Notes: a model not told the origin generated them from the sequence alone. A stretch of DNA of 64,000 bases from Leidyana gryllorum EB-2025a (GCA_048772705.1 JBLWGC010000208.1:248001-312000); one strand, 5' to 3'; positions 44,018 to 54,588 are shown, counted from the stretch's first letter. Numbers and translations: made by a program.

Positions 44018-44242
44018 TGTTGGGCCCTGCGATGTAATAGACAAAATTAAGCCCGCGAGCCCAAATAATTCTCACCAGACTACCCTGCCGAACTGAGCCT
44101 TCTGTACAGCTTTTTGGGGTGTGCGCAACCTAACTTGGACTTCGACAGTAGTGGAGCAATCGGGGGAACACTCTCCCATATAGAACAAACAAATGTGCCT
44201 TTCGATAGATGTACATGCCCAAGTTTGTGTACCAAATAAATC
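44018..44242. promoter_or_regulatory. Divergent upstream region, PP1 / ApiAP2-like gene
   Basis: 225 bp between divergent starts. A possible 3' splice site lies just before the PP1 ATG (CTATTACATCGCAG on the minus strand at about 44027), so a 5' leader intron or trans-splice acceptor is possible. Confidence 0.35.
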
Positions 44243-45967
44243 ATGAATAATCGGCTCCCATCGGACCCGATGGATATCCGAGTGCCGCGTAAGAAGCCAC
44301 AGCCACCGCCCAAGACCCCCCCACAGTCTGCAGCGGACCCTGAAGCTTCTTTTCTGCTGCGTGCGTTGGACACACTTGCCTTGGACCCCAGCCACGAAGA
44401 CACTATAGCTGTGGAGAATGTTTGGAAGAAAGGGCAGGCGATGACCACACAGTCGGTTCCCTCTGTGGTCCAAGTAACAGCCTTTGTGGGGCAGATGTTC
44501 GTGCTGCACTTTCGCAAGGTGGACCATCATGAGTACCTGAATTGGGACTTCAGAGCCCCCGAGCACCGGCGCATCAATAAGAGCCGTCTTCTAAACGTTC
44601 TGCCACCCCCCCTTCCCGCGATGCTCAAGTATGGAGCTGTTCGCAAATGCGTAGAGGACTACTTTGACTTAAACCTGACTCATATGAGTTCGGCTGTACG
44701 TAAGCTGGTGTGTGCAGTACACTCGAGAATGTTTGAACTGAAACTGGTGCGCGACGAAGACCTTCAGTTCCAGAACGAGTCGGCACACGACACACAGCAG
44801 CTGCCGTGTGCGTCAACGCAGCCAGCGGCGCAAGCGTCTTCATCCACGTTGTCGCAACAACAAGCGTCATCCCAGCAGCAGCAACCTCCCTCATCATCCC
44901 GCTCGTCTACGAACGCCCCTCAAGCGCCCCTTACATGGTACGACAACCGTATTGCACGTCGGAGAGAGGCTGAGCAACAACAACAACTATTGCAACAAGA
45001 AGATATGAATTCACTGTCTCAACGGTCATCCAAGACCGCGCCCAATGATACAGGAGGTGTCCGCCGGTCTCCGGGGGACCGAAGAGGTCCGCCACCTACC
45101 ATCGAGCCTCGTCGCAGTGTCTGGGACGACCGACGACGCACCATGGTGCCTTTGTCGTCATCGGGTAAAAACGGTAATGATTCCGGGCTAACGTCGGAGG
45201 ACGATGGACGTCGGCCGAAACGGCAGACGTCCAAGATGAATTTAGGAGTGCTGGATGGTACGGTTCCCAGCGGTACGAGAGTGATTGGCGATAAGCGGGA
45301 GACGAGTTTCGCTGGGCTGGGCGTTAAACGCGTTGTACGTAATGGACACAATGGATGGCTGGCGACCTTCGAGTTAGACGACGACGATTTGAGCGACGAC
45401 GAGGTTCCGGAGCGACGGAACATCATGACCACGAAACGAGTGGAATTCACCCCTGCACAGTACGGCTCCGAAGATGCTGCAAAGATCGCAGCTGAAGCCT
45501 TTGTCTTCAAGGTCGAGAAGGGGTGCCAGACCGAGACTGCTGCCGACGACCGACCTCCTTCCAGCCGCATCAAGCGAGAAGTGAAACCAAACAGTAATGT
45601 CCCAACGACGACAACGACTGCCAACTGGAGGCCTAACCCAATCTGGAATCCTGTGGCGCACTGTAGCACCTGTTCGTGCACGGACTCGACTGACATTCAT
45701 TGTCGTACGTGCTGTTGTAGCAAGTGGAAGGGGACTAACGGTCCCTCGAGGCGTCAAATACGTAATGGACCCGACTTGATCACCAAGGTCGCGCTCAGAC
45801 GAGCTTCTCCATATTGGGATAGTTGGTTTGAGAGCCTTTGGCGCTCCAGTCCGCCGCCAGCTCCTCCGCCGGCTGCGGACTCCGCCTCTTCCACTACCTT
45901 TCCTTCCTTTGACCTTCTCACCACTCAAGTGTCGACTGCTGACATCGACAATGCCCTACTCAACTAA
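44243..45967 (+). CDS. ApiAP2-like DNA-binding protein
   Basis: A single exon of 574 residues. At about residues 354-425 the pattern SFAGLGVKRVVRNGHNGWLA, TFELDDDD, KRVEFTPAQYGSEDAAKIAA follows the AP2 domain of apicomplexan ApiAP2 factors: a GV start, WxA in strand 2, an aromatic strand and YGxExAxxxA opening the helix. The acidic insertion between strands is longer than usual. Before it are Gln/Ser/Pro-rich disordered regions and an unassigned helical N-terminus. After it comes a cysteine cluster (CSTCSCTDSTDIHCRTCCC) that could bind metal. ApiAP2 proteins are sequence-specific transcription factors. I did not compare with a profile, so the assignment is moderate. The stop codon directly abuts the stop of the exonuclease gene. 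Confidence 0.62.
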   Translation: MNNRLPSDPMDIRVPRKKPQPPPKTPPQSAADPEASFLLRALDTLALDPSHEDTIAVENVWKKGQAMTTQSVPSVVQVTAFVGQMFVLHFRKVDHHEYLNWDFRAPEHRRINKSRLLNVLPPPLPAMLKYGAVRKCVEDYFDLNLTHMSSAVRKLVCAVHSRMFELKLVRDEDLQFQNESAHDTQQLPCASTQPAAQASSSTLSQQQASSQQQQPPSSSRSSTNAPQAPLTWYDNRIARRREAEQQQQLLQQEDMNSLSQRSSKTAPNDTGGVRRSPGDRRGPPPTIEPRRSVWDDRRRTMVPLSSSGKNGNDSGLTSEDDGRRPKRQTSKMNLGVLDGTVPSGTRVIGDKRETSFAGLGVKRVVRNGHNGWLATFELDDDDLSDDEVPERRNIMTTKRVEFTPAQYGSEDAAKIAAEAFVFKVEKGCQTETAADDRPPSSRIKREVKPNSNVPTTTTTANWRPNPIWNPVAHCSTCSCTDSTDIHCRTCCCSKWKGTNGPSRRQIRNGPDLITKVALRRASPYWDSWFESLWRSSPPPAPPPAADSASSTTFPSFDLLTTQVSTADIDNALLN

Positions 45968-48177
45968 CTAAGTAGAAGAAGTATGAGGCTTCTTTCGGTA
46001 GTCATTCTTTGGTTTGATAGTCACAGCTCCGCTGGAACTGTCACTTGATGGAGTCCTAGATAGTTTCTCCTTTGTTTTCTTTTGTTGCTCTGGGATGAGT
46101 GCTATTGGTGGTGATGACGAGATAGCAGGTTCGGGTGGCAAATCCCACCCTTGTGCTGGCTGTGCCCATCCCACCACCATCTTGCCACTCGCAGTGTCCG
46201 ACGAAGACGGTAGTGACTGTGCCGGCGCCACCTCCCTCTGTTGTGCCCCCTTCCGCTTCTTCTTCTTAGTTAGATTGTTTTGAGGAACCGGTGTGGTCGC
46301 AATCTCCCCTCTCCGACTTGCGTCCACACCTGGCCCGATGTACCAGTCTTCCACACCCTTCGCCAACTTCCATTTCCTCCGCGGTCGATTTGATCCCAAA
46401 ATCATTCGCGACCGCACCAGAAATTCATCCAATCGAGACTCGTAATTCTCCTGGGACTCCGGCCCAATGCGCCGATGACACCACTTGGACCACGCCGATG
46501 GATCACTTGGACTCGGGGCTTTGGTTTCGTAACTAGACTTCTTGTCCATACGATGCTCGAGCTCGGCTCGGGCTATCAATGTCATGAACACGTCCGTAGA
46601 CGCATACTCCTTTTGATCTTCACTCAACTTCACGGCGTCCCAAGACGACATCCGAACGCTCTTCACGTCGGCAGAGTCTTTCCGAAGCTTAAAGTCAAAA
46701 TACTCTTTCAGTAAGTCAATCGCTGGCTTTTGATCAGCGAGATTTCGTAACTCTTCGGCCCTCTGCACAACAGACAAACTCATCCTTAGCGAGCGAGCGA
46801 GCCCTTACCTCTATTCGAGTGAAATAATGCCCCTCGATGGCCCGTAAATCATTAGAAATTCCGTCTCCAACTTTACAAATCTCCGGATTCACGAGGAAAT
46901 CCAATAGCAGTGGGCATTGTCGTAGATCCAGAAACTTCAGATACGGGTCGCGAGCCCTCAACTTCATGAGATCAAAAGATGTGGGCTCCACGGGGCTCTG
47001 AGGAAGCGCAAACAATGACGATCAATTACAGCACACTTAACATCGAAACAACAACAACACACGCGAGTTCGACGTAGCATCGGAAGACACACCAAGCAGC
47101 GACAGACGCATATAAGAGGAGTCAGGGGCACAAAATAGTGGAGCAGTGACATTCTTACGCTGTAGCCCGGAGTCGGTACATTGCAAATGGGTATATGTGG
47201 CTGTTGGCTGTGCCCCGCCTTCCGATACAAGCGAATAAGAGCAATCTCCTGGTGGTCAGCGACTTGCAGAAGAGAAGGCGGTGTCGAACTGTGTGCTGTT
47301 CTAAACAAATCGGCTCGAACTGGGCCCTATTAAATTGCATCTCTCTAATTGATTCGCCATGACATCAGATTCTCACCTTACTGGGCCACTCACAGTCAAA
47401 CGCCACTCGAACCTTCGGAGGACTTCCCAATTTCTCTTTGAAATCCACACCCTTCCAATGCTTGCTCTCAGCACGGCTCGGCGGTCTGCGCCCTGCTCTC
47501 CTTGCTAACACCATCTCCTGACACCTGACTAATGATCCGGACGAGGGAGGCTCTGAGGGAGGTTCAGATGCCGGCTCAGAGGCACTAGCGACTTCATGCT
47601 CAAACGCATTCGGGACGTTCCGCTCAGAAGTAGTTGGGACTTCCCGCTCTTCGTCCCTTTGATCGAAGTCACACACAGATTCCTCCTGCAGTGACGCTTC
47701 CACTCCGTCAGTGGCTGGATATTCCATCACATCGGACACTGGCGTACTGAGGTTGACATAAAGAGGATCAGAGTCCTCTTTGAAACCGGAAGGTCCGGTC
47801 TCCAAGTCGTCAACTGGCGACATCACTTGTTTCTCCGTACTTGGTGTGGGCTCCACCTCATACCGCACGACGCCAATTCGCTGAAAGCTCCGAGGCCTTG
47901 GTCCTTGCTCACGGTGAAGGTCGTCTAGATGCTGCAACCCGAGCTCAGAGGGGTTGACTCTGTACTTTACGTATATCTTCTCTCGCAACCACTGCTCAAC
48001 AGCGATTTCCGTATCCAAAACTCGCACGGTAGGCGGGGGGAGTCCAACACAATTACTGAAGTCCTTCAGTAGCCCTTCTAACCCCATAACTTCCCAATTT
48101 TTGACCGCGGCCCACAACGTGCCGGCCTGCACCCCGTGTCTCCCACACACAATGCCCACACGCCGTCTGTCTACCAT
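45968..48177 (-). CDS. 3'-5' exonuclease of the RNase D/WRN/EXD type
   Basis: DEDDy-type exonuclease domain protein. Exons 48177-47382, 47319-47159, 46997-46809 and 46762-45968 give 646 residues. All three exonuclease motifs are present: VAFDCEWPI (exo I, split by intron 1), ICKVGDGISNDLRAI (exo II) and EYASTDVFMTLIAR (exo III, with the Tyr of DEDDy enzymes). The N-terminal ~260 residues are Glu/Ser/Pro-rich and end just before exo I. The Lys/Ser/Pro-rich C-terminal tail (NNLTKKKKRKG) looks nuclear. The nearest relatives are the EXD/Mut-7/WRN exonucleases; which one is not clear, as no helicase or HRDC domain is present. The ATG at 48177 is 13 bp from the oppositely directed ATG at 48191. Confidence 0.82.
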
Positions 48178-48190
48178 CAGCTCCACTGAA

Positions 48191-49252
48191 ATGTCGGTTG
48201 CAGAGCGTCTATCATCGTTACGAACACCCCTAACAAGGTCACGAACTCGTCAATTGCGCCATGAAGGCTACACGCGCCGGCTTAGTCCGCAGAGAACTCA
48301 GTCTACGGGTCTAAGCTCGTCAGGAGGCGAAGAAAGTACAATTAAGGCTAAAGAGGCGACTGCCGCCCGCCGGCGAAGAACGGTGCAGCGGAGTCGAGAA
48401 GCTACGACCAAAAGATCTGCCGTGATAAATCCTCAGCCGCTTGAATGGAATTCTGGTGGTGTTGATGATGTACCACGCCCTGTGCCACATGTGGAGGCTG
48501 CAGAAATACCAAGCAAACCTTCTAGCCCTGTGTCTACGTGTCGATACAACCCGCCTGAGTGCTGGGTGAAGCCGACTTTATGGCAGCAGGCGCAGGAAAA
48601 GCTGATTTCTATGCCCAATAGCGATCTATACTGGGTGGGGTCGCAGATGTTGACATGCTTGGTCGTTCGATGGTTTTTGAGGAACCTGGAACAGACGGTA
48701 CAGCTGATAGTGGACTGGTCTGAGACGACTGTGTATCAAAGGATGACTATTCAATGTGGACTGATGTCCACAGCCTGTGGTCTTGCGGTTGTTATTTCAG
48801 GCCTTGTATCAAGGGCTTGCTGTCATGTGATGTGGAGGCATGAGCGTCGTCAACCGTGGCGAGTATTAACCAGCACCGGGGAGCCGTTCATTGACCTTGG
48901 GAATATCATTGGCAGTGGTGTTGGTCGCACAGGACAAACGTTATACATTCTAGGCCAGTTAGTGTTAATTATCTGGGACCATAGCGTGGGTGGTCAGCAC
49001 AAAATGGCAGCAGTTTTGCGGACGACGACATTGCCACATTTGCCGAGGCATGCAGCGATCGATTTGGCTCCAATACTCCTGCTATTCCCAATGATGTGGC
49101 TAAATTACGCTGTTCGTTTGTCATTGGGAAGAGGGTGGCGTGAAGTTGTTTGTGGCTTATGCCTCGGAGTTGTGCTTGGATTTATGTATCAATGGATAAT
49201 GTGGGCGCAACGCGTCACTCACGCGTTTTACACTGGAGTTTTAGATAGTTAG
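48191..49252 (+). CDS. Multi-pass membrane protein, tandem paralog 1
   Basis: The ATG at 48191 gives 353 residues; the open frame runs further upstream but overlaps the exonuclease coding region. The first ~110 residues are Arg/Ser-rich and probably cytosolic. Hydrophobic helices follow: SQMLTCLVVRWFL, CGLMSTACGLAVVISGL, TLYILGQLVLIIW, APILLLFPMMWLNYAV and VVCGLCLGVVLGFMY. The landmark GEPFIDLGNIIGSG lies between helices. The neighbouring gene has the same layout, with GDPFLDIFGARGTLG at the same point, so they are tandem duplicates. No family is recognised. The start may instead be the next ATG downstream, since this one almost touches the divergent gene. Confidence 0.6.
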   Translation: MSVAERLSSLRTPLTRSRTRQLRHEGYTRRLSPQRTQSTGLSSSGGEESTIKAKEATAARRRRTVQRSREATTKRSAVINPQPLEWNSGGVDDVPRPVPHVEAAEIPSKPSSPVSTCRYNPPECWVKPTLWQQAQEKLISMPNSDLYWVGSQMLTCLVVRWFLRNLEQTVQLIVDWSETTVYQRMTIQCGLMSTACGLAVVISGLVSRACCHVMWRHERRQPWRVLTSTGEPFIDLGNIIGSGVGRTGQTLYILGQLVLIIWDHSVGGQHKMAAVLRTTTLPHLPRHAAIDLAPILLLFPMMWLNYAVRLSLGRGWREVVCGLCLGVVLGFMYQWIMWAQRVTHAFYTGVLDS

Positions 49253-49349
49253 AAGAAGGGTTCTATTCCCTGTCGGATTTTCGAGTTTATATATATATTG
49301 GTATTTATATGATGGCTGCCTTTTCTGAGGCATCCACATACACACCCTA

Positions 49350-50300
49350 ATGGTTCGCAAACGGCCTCAAGTGGTACCCCCAACTTTGACCATTCTTCGC
49401 CAACAGGAAAACGACACGATATCACCAGAAGCGTCTGGGACACGGAGTCATTTCCAGCAGCACCATTTGGGCAGCGGTTCCCTGCCGGTTGCCCAAGTGC
49501 AGGAAAATGTGACGTGCTATCGCGATCCTTCCCGGTCCACGACTGCGATTGTGCAGCCATCGCCCTCGGAACGGTCTCCGCCCACTTCGCAATCGCGCGT
49601 TTGGGCTCCCGATGATCGGGAAGTCGACGAATCGGAGTCGATGTTTGGGGCTCCTTCTGTGGAGGAGCGCGCGGGTGGGTGTCACCAGCCTTTAGGAATT
49701 CTGGCTCCTCTTTGGGCGAAAGCAAAGCCATTTTGTGCCATGGCGATCTTGTACAGTGCTTCCAGTGTGCTCGCTACCTGGCTACAAGGGCCTCCGATAA
49801 AAGTCTGGGACGATCTGGGACATCTACATCGAATGGACAGATTGGCTGACGTGGGAAGAAGCATGGCGATAGGATTATTGCTTGAATTAGTGGTGATCAT
49901 CTGCCCGTGTATGCAACCCTATTTGTCCCGATGTACCCTGTGTGGGGATCCCTTCCTGGACATCTTTGGTGCTCGGGGTACCTTGGGATTAGATTCTCGG
50001 ATACTGTACACTTTACTTCAATCGTTCCGTGGTGACAGCGTTCTCTTCAGAACCTCGCCCGGTTTTTGGACAATCAGCAGTTCTGTGGTCCTTGGATTGA
50101 GTTGGTATTGGCATCCAATGACAAAAACAATTCCAACTCCATCTCGTTTTGGTGTCATTTCGACTTACATCCTTGTTTTATTCGAGCATTTCACATGGTC
50201 GCTCATCTTTATATATTATCCACTTTGGCTGGAGTTCGCAGTCCCCTATATGATCTTTCCGTCCATTAACGAACGTGTATTGAACCTCATACGCAAATAG
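49350..50300 (+). CDS. Multi-pass membrane protein, tandem paralog 2
   Basis: A single exon of 316 residues, 97 bp after paralog 1. The N-terminal ~115 residues are hydrophilic and disordered, as in paralog 1. Helices follow: AKPFCAMAILYSASSVLATW, SMAIGLLLELVVIICPCM, FWTISSSVVLGLSWYW, TYILVLFEHFTWSLIFIYY. Between them is GDPFLDIFGARGTLGLDSRI, matching GEPFIDLGNIIGSGVGRTGQ of paralog 1. Overall identity is low outside that block, so the duplication is old or the proteins evolve fast. Function unknown. The gene converges with the 1081-residue orphan (65 bp between stops). Confidence 0.6.
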   Translation: MVRKRPQVVPPTLTILRQQENDTISPEASGTRSHFQQHHLGSGSLPVAQVQENVTCYRDPSRSTTAIVQPSPSERSPPTSQSRVWAPDDREVDESESMFGAPSVEERAGGCHQPLGILAPLWAKAKPFCAMAILYSASSVLATWLQGPPIKVWDDLGHLHRMDRLADVGRSMAIGLLLELVVIICPCMQPYLSRCTLCGDPFLDIFGARGTLGLDSRILYTLLQSFRGDSVLFRTSPGFWTISSSVVLGLSWYWHPMTKTIPTPSRFGVISTYILVLFEHFTWSLIFIYYPLWLEFAVPYMIFPSINERVLNLIRK

Positions 50301-50365
50301 CGAGAAGGGTCTTCATCCCCTCTTGCTCTTTATATGTCATCATGTACGGTAAAATTCACCCCCAG

Positions 50366-53300
50366 TCAATATGCCGCATACTCGGTCAGCCGCTTCAGTA
50401 ATTTCCCCTTCGGCAGACGGTCCGAATAGACAACATTTGGCTTATGGATATATCTCAAGTTTCGCAGCTCATGACCTCTTCTCCTGCCATTGAGACGCTT
50501 CCGTATGAAAGACTTTGTCAGCTCGAAAGTCTGCAAGTTACTGCCTCTCGCCTCATAGCCTCGGCTTTCCAACCACGAGTCGATCCACTCGACGTATCCA
50601 GTCCATGTGCCTTTGGCATACGGCCAGGGCTCCCCAGCCACAGCATTCGGGATGGGAACGATGGTGTACGAACAGAAAGGAGCTCGGCTGTAATGTGCGT
50701 AACCGTACTGCACGATCCGGTCTAGATTCAGAGTTCGCAGTATCAGCTCCTCCCCTTCCGCGGACACTATCCCTAGAAACCCATCATGGTTGTCGCGCGT
50801 CGAAGCAAACTCGTTGACCGAATTGGCGCATCCTCGAAAGTACCTTGAACGCCCCGTAATAGTCCCTTCCAATGGGTGCCATTGCTTTACCAAAAAGAAT
50901 AGGACTTCTGGCTCATTGGCACGAATAAGAACATGAGCTCGATCGTAGCTCTCAATAGCCAAGTAAAGGTCTATGGTCGCGAGCAGCATTGAGGTAATAA
51001 GGCTTGGGCTCCGCTTCACCAGATATCTCCTCGTCAGTGGAACTCGCATTCGCCTCTATCCACAACCTAGCCCGCGCGAAATTTCTGCTAGCACTTTCAG
51101 CCAAGGCGGGGTTGGGCCCCCGTGCATGGCTAGCCAGACCGTTTAGCAGCTCCGCAACTTTCCCTTTGCTGACCAATCTCTGCGTAGCAGGCCCAACAGC
51201 GTGAACGATGCTCGTCATCAAACAACTCTGCGCATAGCTGAGCGGAGAAATCAATGAAATGCCACACACGTGTGCAACCGGACTTACTCTTGGATTTGGG
51301 CAGCAGAACCATCCAGTCGTACGCTTCCGAAGGTACTGAGCAATCGGAACCCCTCTTCCAGCGCGTCTACTGCGTCAATATTGTTGCCAACCACAGCTAG
51401 CAAGAGTCCAGCGGCTTGCACAGCTGCTTGCACCGGCCCAATATCAAATTCAGGCTGTTTCATTGATACCAGCCAATCTCCGGCGGTGACAAACAAATGA
51501 GCGACTAGCCCTGCACCCGAGGTCTGCAGCACTCGCTGAGCAGCTTGTTCTGGCATATACTTCATTGACTTGGATCTCAACACCGAGACTCGAGCCAGCT
51601 TCCTGAAAGGAGAGCTCTAGGTGGTGTCAAGGAGATGAGCGACTCACAGAAAAGCTCGCTGGAGAGATCCGCAGATAATCAAGCGAGTCCCACATGTTGC
51701 TCGGTTCATATAGGCCCACCACTTCTTCGAGATCGGCAGGCTGAAGGAGTGTCAGTAACGTCGAAAGTTTAAACCAGGTGGTTACTTACAGGGGATTGGA
51801 GTGGTTCTCTCCGAGTGCATTGCCCGTCAATATGGCTAGCCACCATAGACTAAGGCATTCCTCGGTTGCGACTCGTAATTGATGGGTGGTGCCGCCAGTT
51901 GGCTCACAAACCGCGGTGAATGCCTCCTCGGCAACAGCTTGCAGCTGCACGATAGCGGAGCGGAAAAAAGCGGTATGTTCGCGTGTTTTGCTCTCGAGGC
52001 AGGCGGAGGGGGCGAGTCGGTCAAGAATCAGTTCCTCAAGTTTAGCTGGCATTTCGTGGGTGATCACTGTCGCAACAGTCCACTGACTTGCTGCGGAATC
52101 CATTTTGATTCGCAGTCCCGGAGTTTGCATTGCTCCAGTGAGCTCCAGGCTGGCGCCTAACGTATTGATTTCCCCCGCTTTGACACGTTGCCTGAGCCGT
52201 TCAACGCAGTGGTAGAGAGAAAGCGAGGGATAGAGAGGCTCAGTCGCTTTTCTGTACGCCTCCTTGATGCTGTCATTGAGGTTGAGTTGCCGTGGAGGCG
52301 CAGAGTCGATGCGTTCAGCCTCCTCGAAGAATGCATCATCTGCGGTCTTCTTCCCAAAGCCGATACAAACGATATCATTCTCTTCATCGGGCACGTTGGT
52401 GTCTGCGGTCGGTGATGGGTCATCACCAGCCACGGTACTTTGTGCAGTCGACTTGTTGATCGGAGCGAGTTGCGGTGCCGCTGACACAGTTTGAGTGTCA
52501 TCCGGTGGCTCAACGAAACCCAAAATCTCGGCGGCACTTTGATCTGAGGGTAGCTGAAACTGGTCGTGAGGTGACATCCGGACGATTCCACAGGCAACAG
52601 CCAGAAAGTAGACTAAGAGACGGCTGTTGCGGTCCCACTCAATCCATAGCAGTTCTCCTCTGGGCACAGTTGCCATCTCTTTGTCCCAATAATCACCGAG
52701 GACCCTCTCGGGGACCTCCGCCTTGGCGGAGGAAGATGTCTTGAGATCCCGCAACTGGGCCATGCGCCAGGCAAAGTAGGATTCTGCCACGGGTGCAGAC
52801 ACGTAGCGGGGCAGCGGGAGGTAAGATGCCGATCTGAGGGCCAGACCTGCCTCGATCTGAGGCAACATCAAAGCAGTGAGGGGAGTAATGTATTGTTTAC
52901 CTGGTCGGGGGTGGCGACTGGCGGGCTCAGTTTGGTGTCGGGAAGTCGGAAGTACATTCCCAAAGCAGTGGCTATAGAGATCTCGGTAGTGACAACAGCC
53001 GAGACAGTGCCGGCCCATATGTTGGCTGCCCATTCGGCAGTGCGATTTTGAAGTTCCTTAGGGGCATAGAGCATTATGACCATCGTCAGAATGGGTTGGC
53101 TCAGAACACCGACTGAGGGATCACTAAGCCAAGCTCGCTCGTGGACTCCAAGTTGTGATTCCCATAGATCTCGCTTCTGAGTGAAGTCGAAGAAGTGTTT
53201 GACGAGAGATATGGGACCGGAGAGGAGAGCCTGGGAGTTGGACTCGGTGATGATTTTGAAGGCCCCAGCCACCACACGTAGAACAGCAAAAACAAGGCGT

Positions 53301-53848
53301 ACACGATGGTGGCCCCGAACACTGCATGTTACGTCCAAAATCTGGGTCAGTTGGTGTTGAGTGGATTCCATGGATCCGCTTGCAGAGGTCAATGTGGAGA
53401 TCAGGTAATGGTGAAATCCAATTAGACCGCATCGAACACTCAAACGATTGACTGCCGCTGAGTTCTTAGAGTGAAAGGCAGCGAGCCACAGTCTGTTTTC
53501 GACCAATGGCAGGCGATGGAGCGGCAAAGTCAATATATCCTCAGTGATCTCCGCGAGTCGGCAACTACTTGTTGACTCGGACAAGATGGCAGAGTGAAGG
53601 CTCTCAAAGAAATCGGGACTCTCGTCGGTATGACGGCCACGCAGTAAAGCAAAGCCGTGACGGCGAGCTCTCTCATCACACTCATTGGCCGTGTCCTCGT
53701 CCTCTTGAGTGATTGATGGGTGCAGAAGGTAGTGCAAAGTCGCACACACTTCCGACTCGTTCCACGCGTTTGGTGATATGTGACCGCACACCTTATGTAC
53801 ATGGCAGTCACACAAGAAGGCTCGCAGTTCCCCACTCAAAGGAGACAT
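50366..53848 (-). CDS. Large hypothetical protein, six exons
   Basis: Exons 53848-52901, 52856-51790, 51740-51648, 51602-51288, 51237-51020 and 50970-50366 give 1081 residues; all donor and acceptor phases agree, so I treat it as one gene. No domain is recognised. The first ~500 residues are mainly helical, with an acidic linker at about 490-520 (VPDEENDIVCIGFGKKTADD). The C-terminal exon contains a mixed alpha/beta region (YTIVPIPNAVAGEPWPYAKG, then GTWTGYVEWIDSWLESRGYE) and a basic end (KRLNGRRRGHELRNLRYIHK). It has neither a signal peptide nor an obvious membrane helix. The intron before the last exon (51019-50971) begins GTGAAG and is the weakest join. Confidence 0.6.
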
Positions 53849-53915
53849 CACACACCATTCCTAAGCCAACGGAAAGTTTTGTATAATCGAAAGCGACGAC
53901 GAAAGTTCAGATATA
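53849..53915. promoter_or_regulatory. Short divergent upstream region
   Basis: 66-67 bp between the start of the large orphan gene (-) and the first small cysteine protein (+). No element identified. Confidence 0.3.
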
Positions 53916-54112
53916 ATGGGTGACCTTCAACATGACTTGGATCGTGAAGCCCGCAAGGCCAAGCGCAACATCCGCAAATGTGGCAACGACTTTGAGGACA
54001 CTTTCTGCGGCTGCTTCAAACAGAGCCGTACTAGCAGTAAGCCAAACACACCCACACACACACTGTGCAATCTGTTGACGTCACAGAGATCGAGAGAGCT
54101 TTCAAGCGCTGA
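53916..54112 (+). CDS. 48-residue basic protein with FCGCF motif (small paralog 1)
   Basis: Exons 53916-54036 and 54087-54112 (50-nt intron, GTAAGC...TCACAG) encode 48 residues. It is one amphipathic, highly charged helix (DLDREARKAKRNIRKCGNDF) followed by EDTFCGCFKQS and a basic end, KIERAFKR. The second small gene, 288 bp downstream, has the same length, the same order of charged helix, Cys, acidic turn, FGCC and KxIxxAxK end, and its intron in the same codon position, which supports both as real. The clustered cysteines next to Phe and Lys could be palmitoylated or metal-binding; that is speculation. No known family is recognised. Confidence 0.7.
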
Positions 54113-54400
54113 GTGATCTGTTATTGTTGGAGTGGGCGGCGAGAGACTTGTGTGAGGTTATGTTTACGATTCGTTAATTCAGTTTGTGTCGGCACGGCTA
54201 AGCCTGGCCGGTGGTCATTTTTCGTGTCTCTGTGTAACCGAACACCAACTCTCGCGCGCGCGTTGAGCGGATTCCCTTTTTCTATCACTCGCTACTGTAT
54301 CAGATTGGTTGTGTGCGACCGTTTTCGAGTGGTGAAGAGATCGCATGCGAGGTGAATAGTTAGGGTGTACCTATTTTTTGGGTGCGAACAGTCCTCAAAG

Positions 54401-54588
54401 ATGGAGAAGTTGGTGAAAGACGTTGAGAAGCACAGCAAGAAGGGCACACGGACGCTCGGACAGTGTCTGGGCGACATTAGTGATGCGATCTTTGGTTGCT
54501 GCAAATCGACTGGCCGGGGTGAGTGAGAGTCCAATTGTGTGATCCGTCATTTTGGTCCCGTGCAGCTATCGACAAAGCGGTCAAGTAA
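54401..54588 (+). CDS. 46-residue basic protein with FGCC motif (small paralog 2)
   Basis: Exons 54401-54518 and 54566-54588 (47-nt intron, GTGAGT...GTGCAG) encode 46 residues: a charged helix (EKLVKDVEKHSKKGTRTLGQ), then CLGDISDAIFGCCKS, then GRAIDKAVK. It aligns end to end with small paralog 1, and both introns lie after the first base of a codon near the C-terminus. There is no signal peptide or transmembrane helix. A small membrane-tethered or regulatory peptide is possible. Function unknown. Confidence 0.7.
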
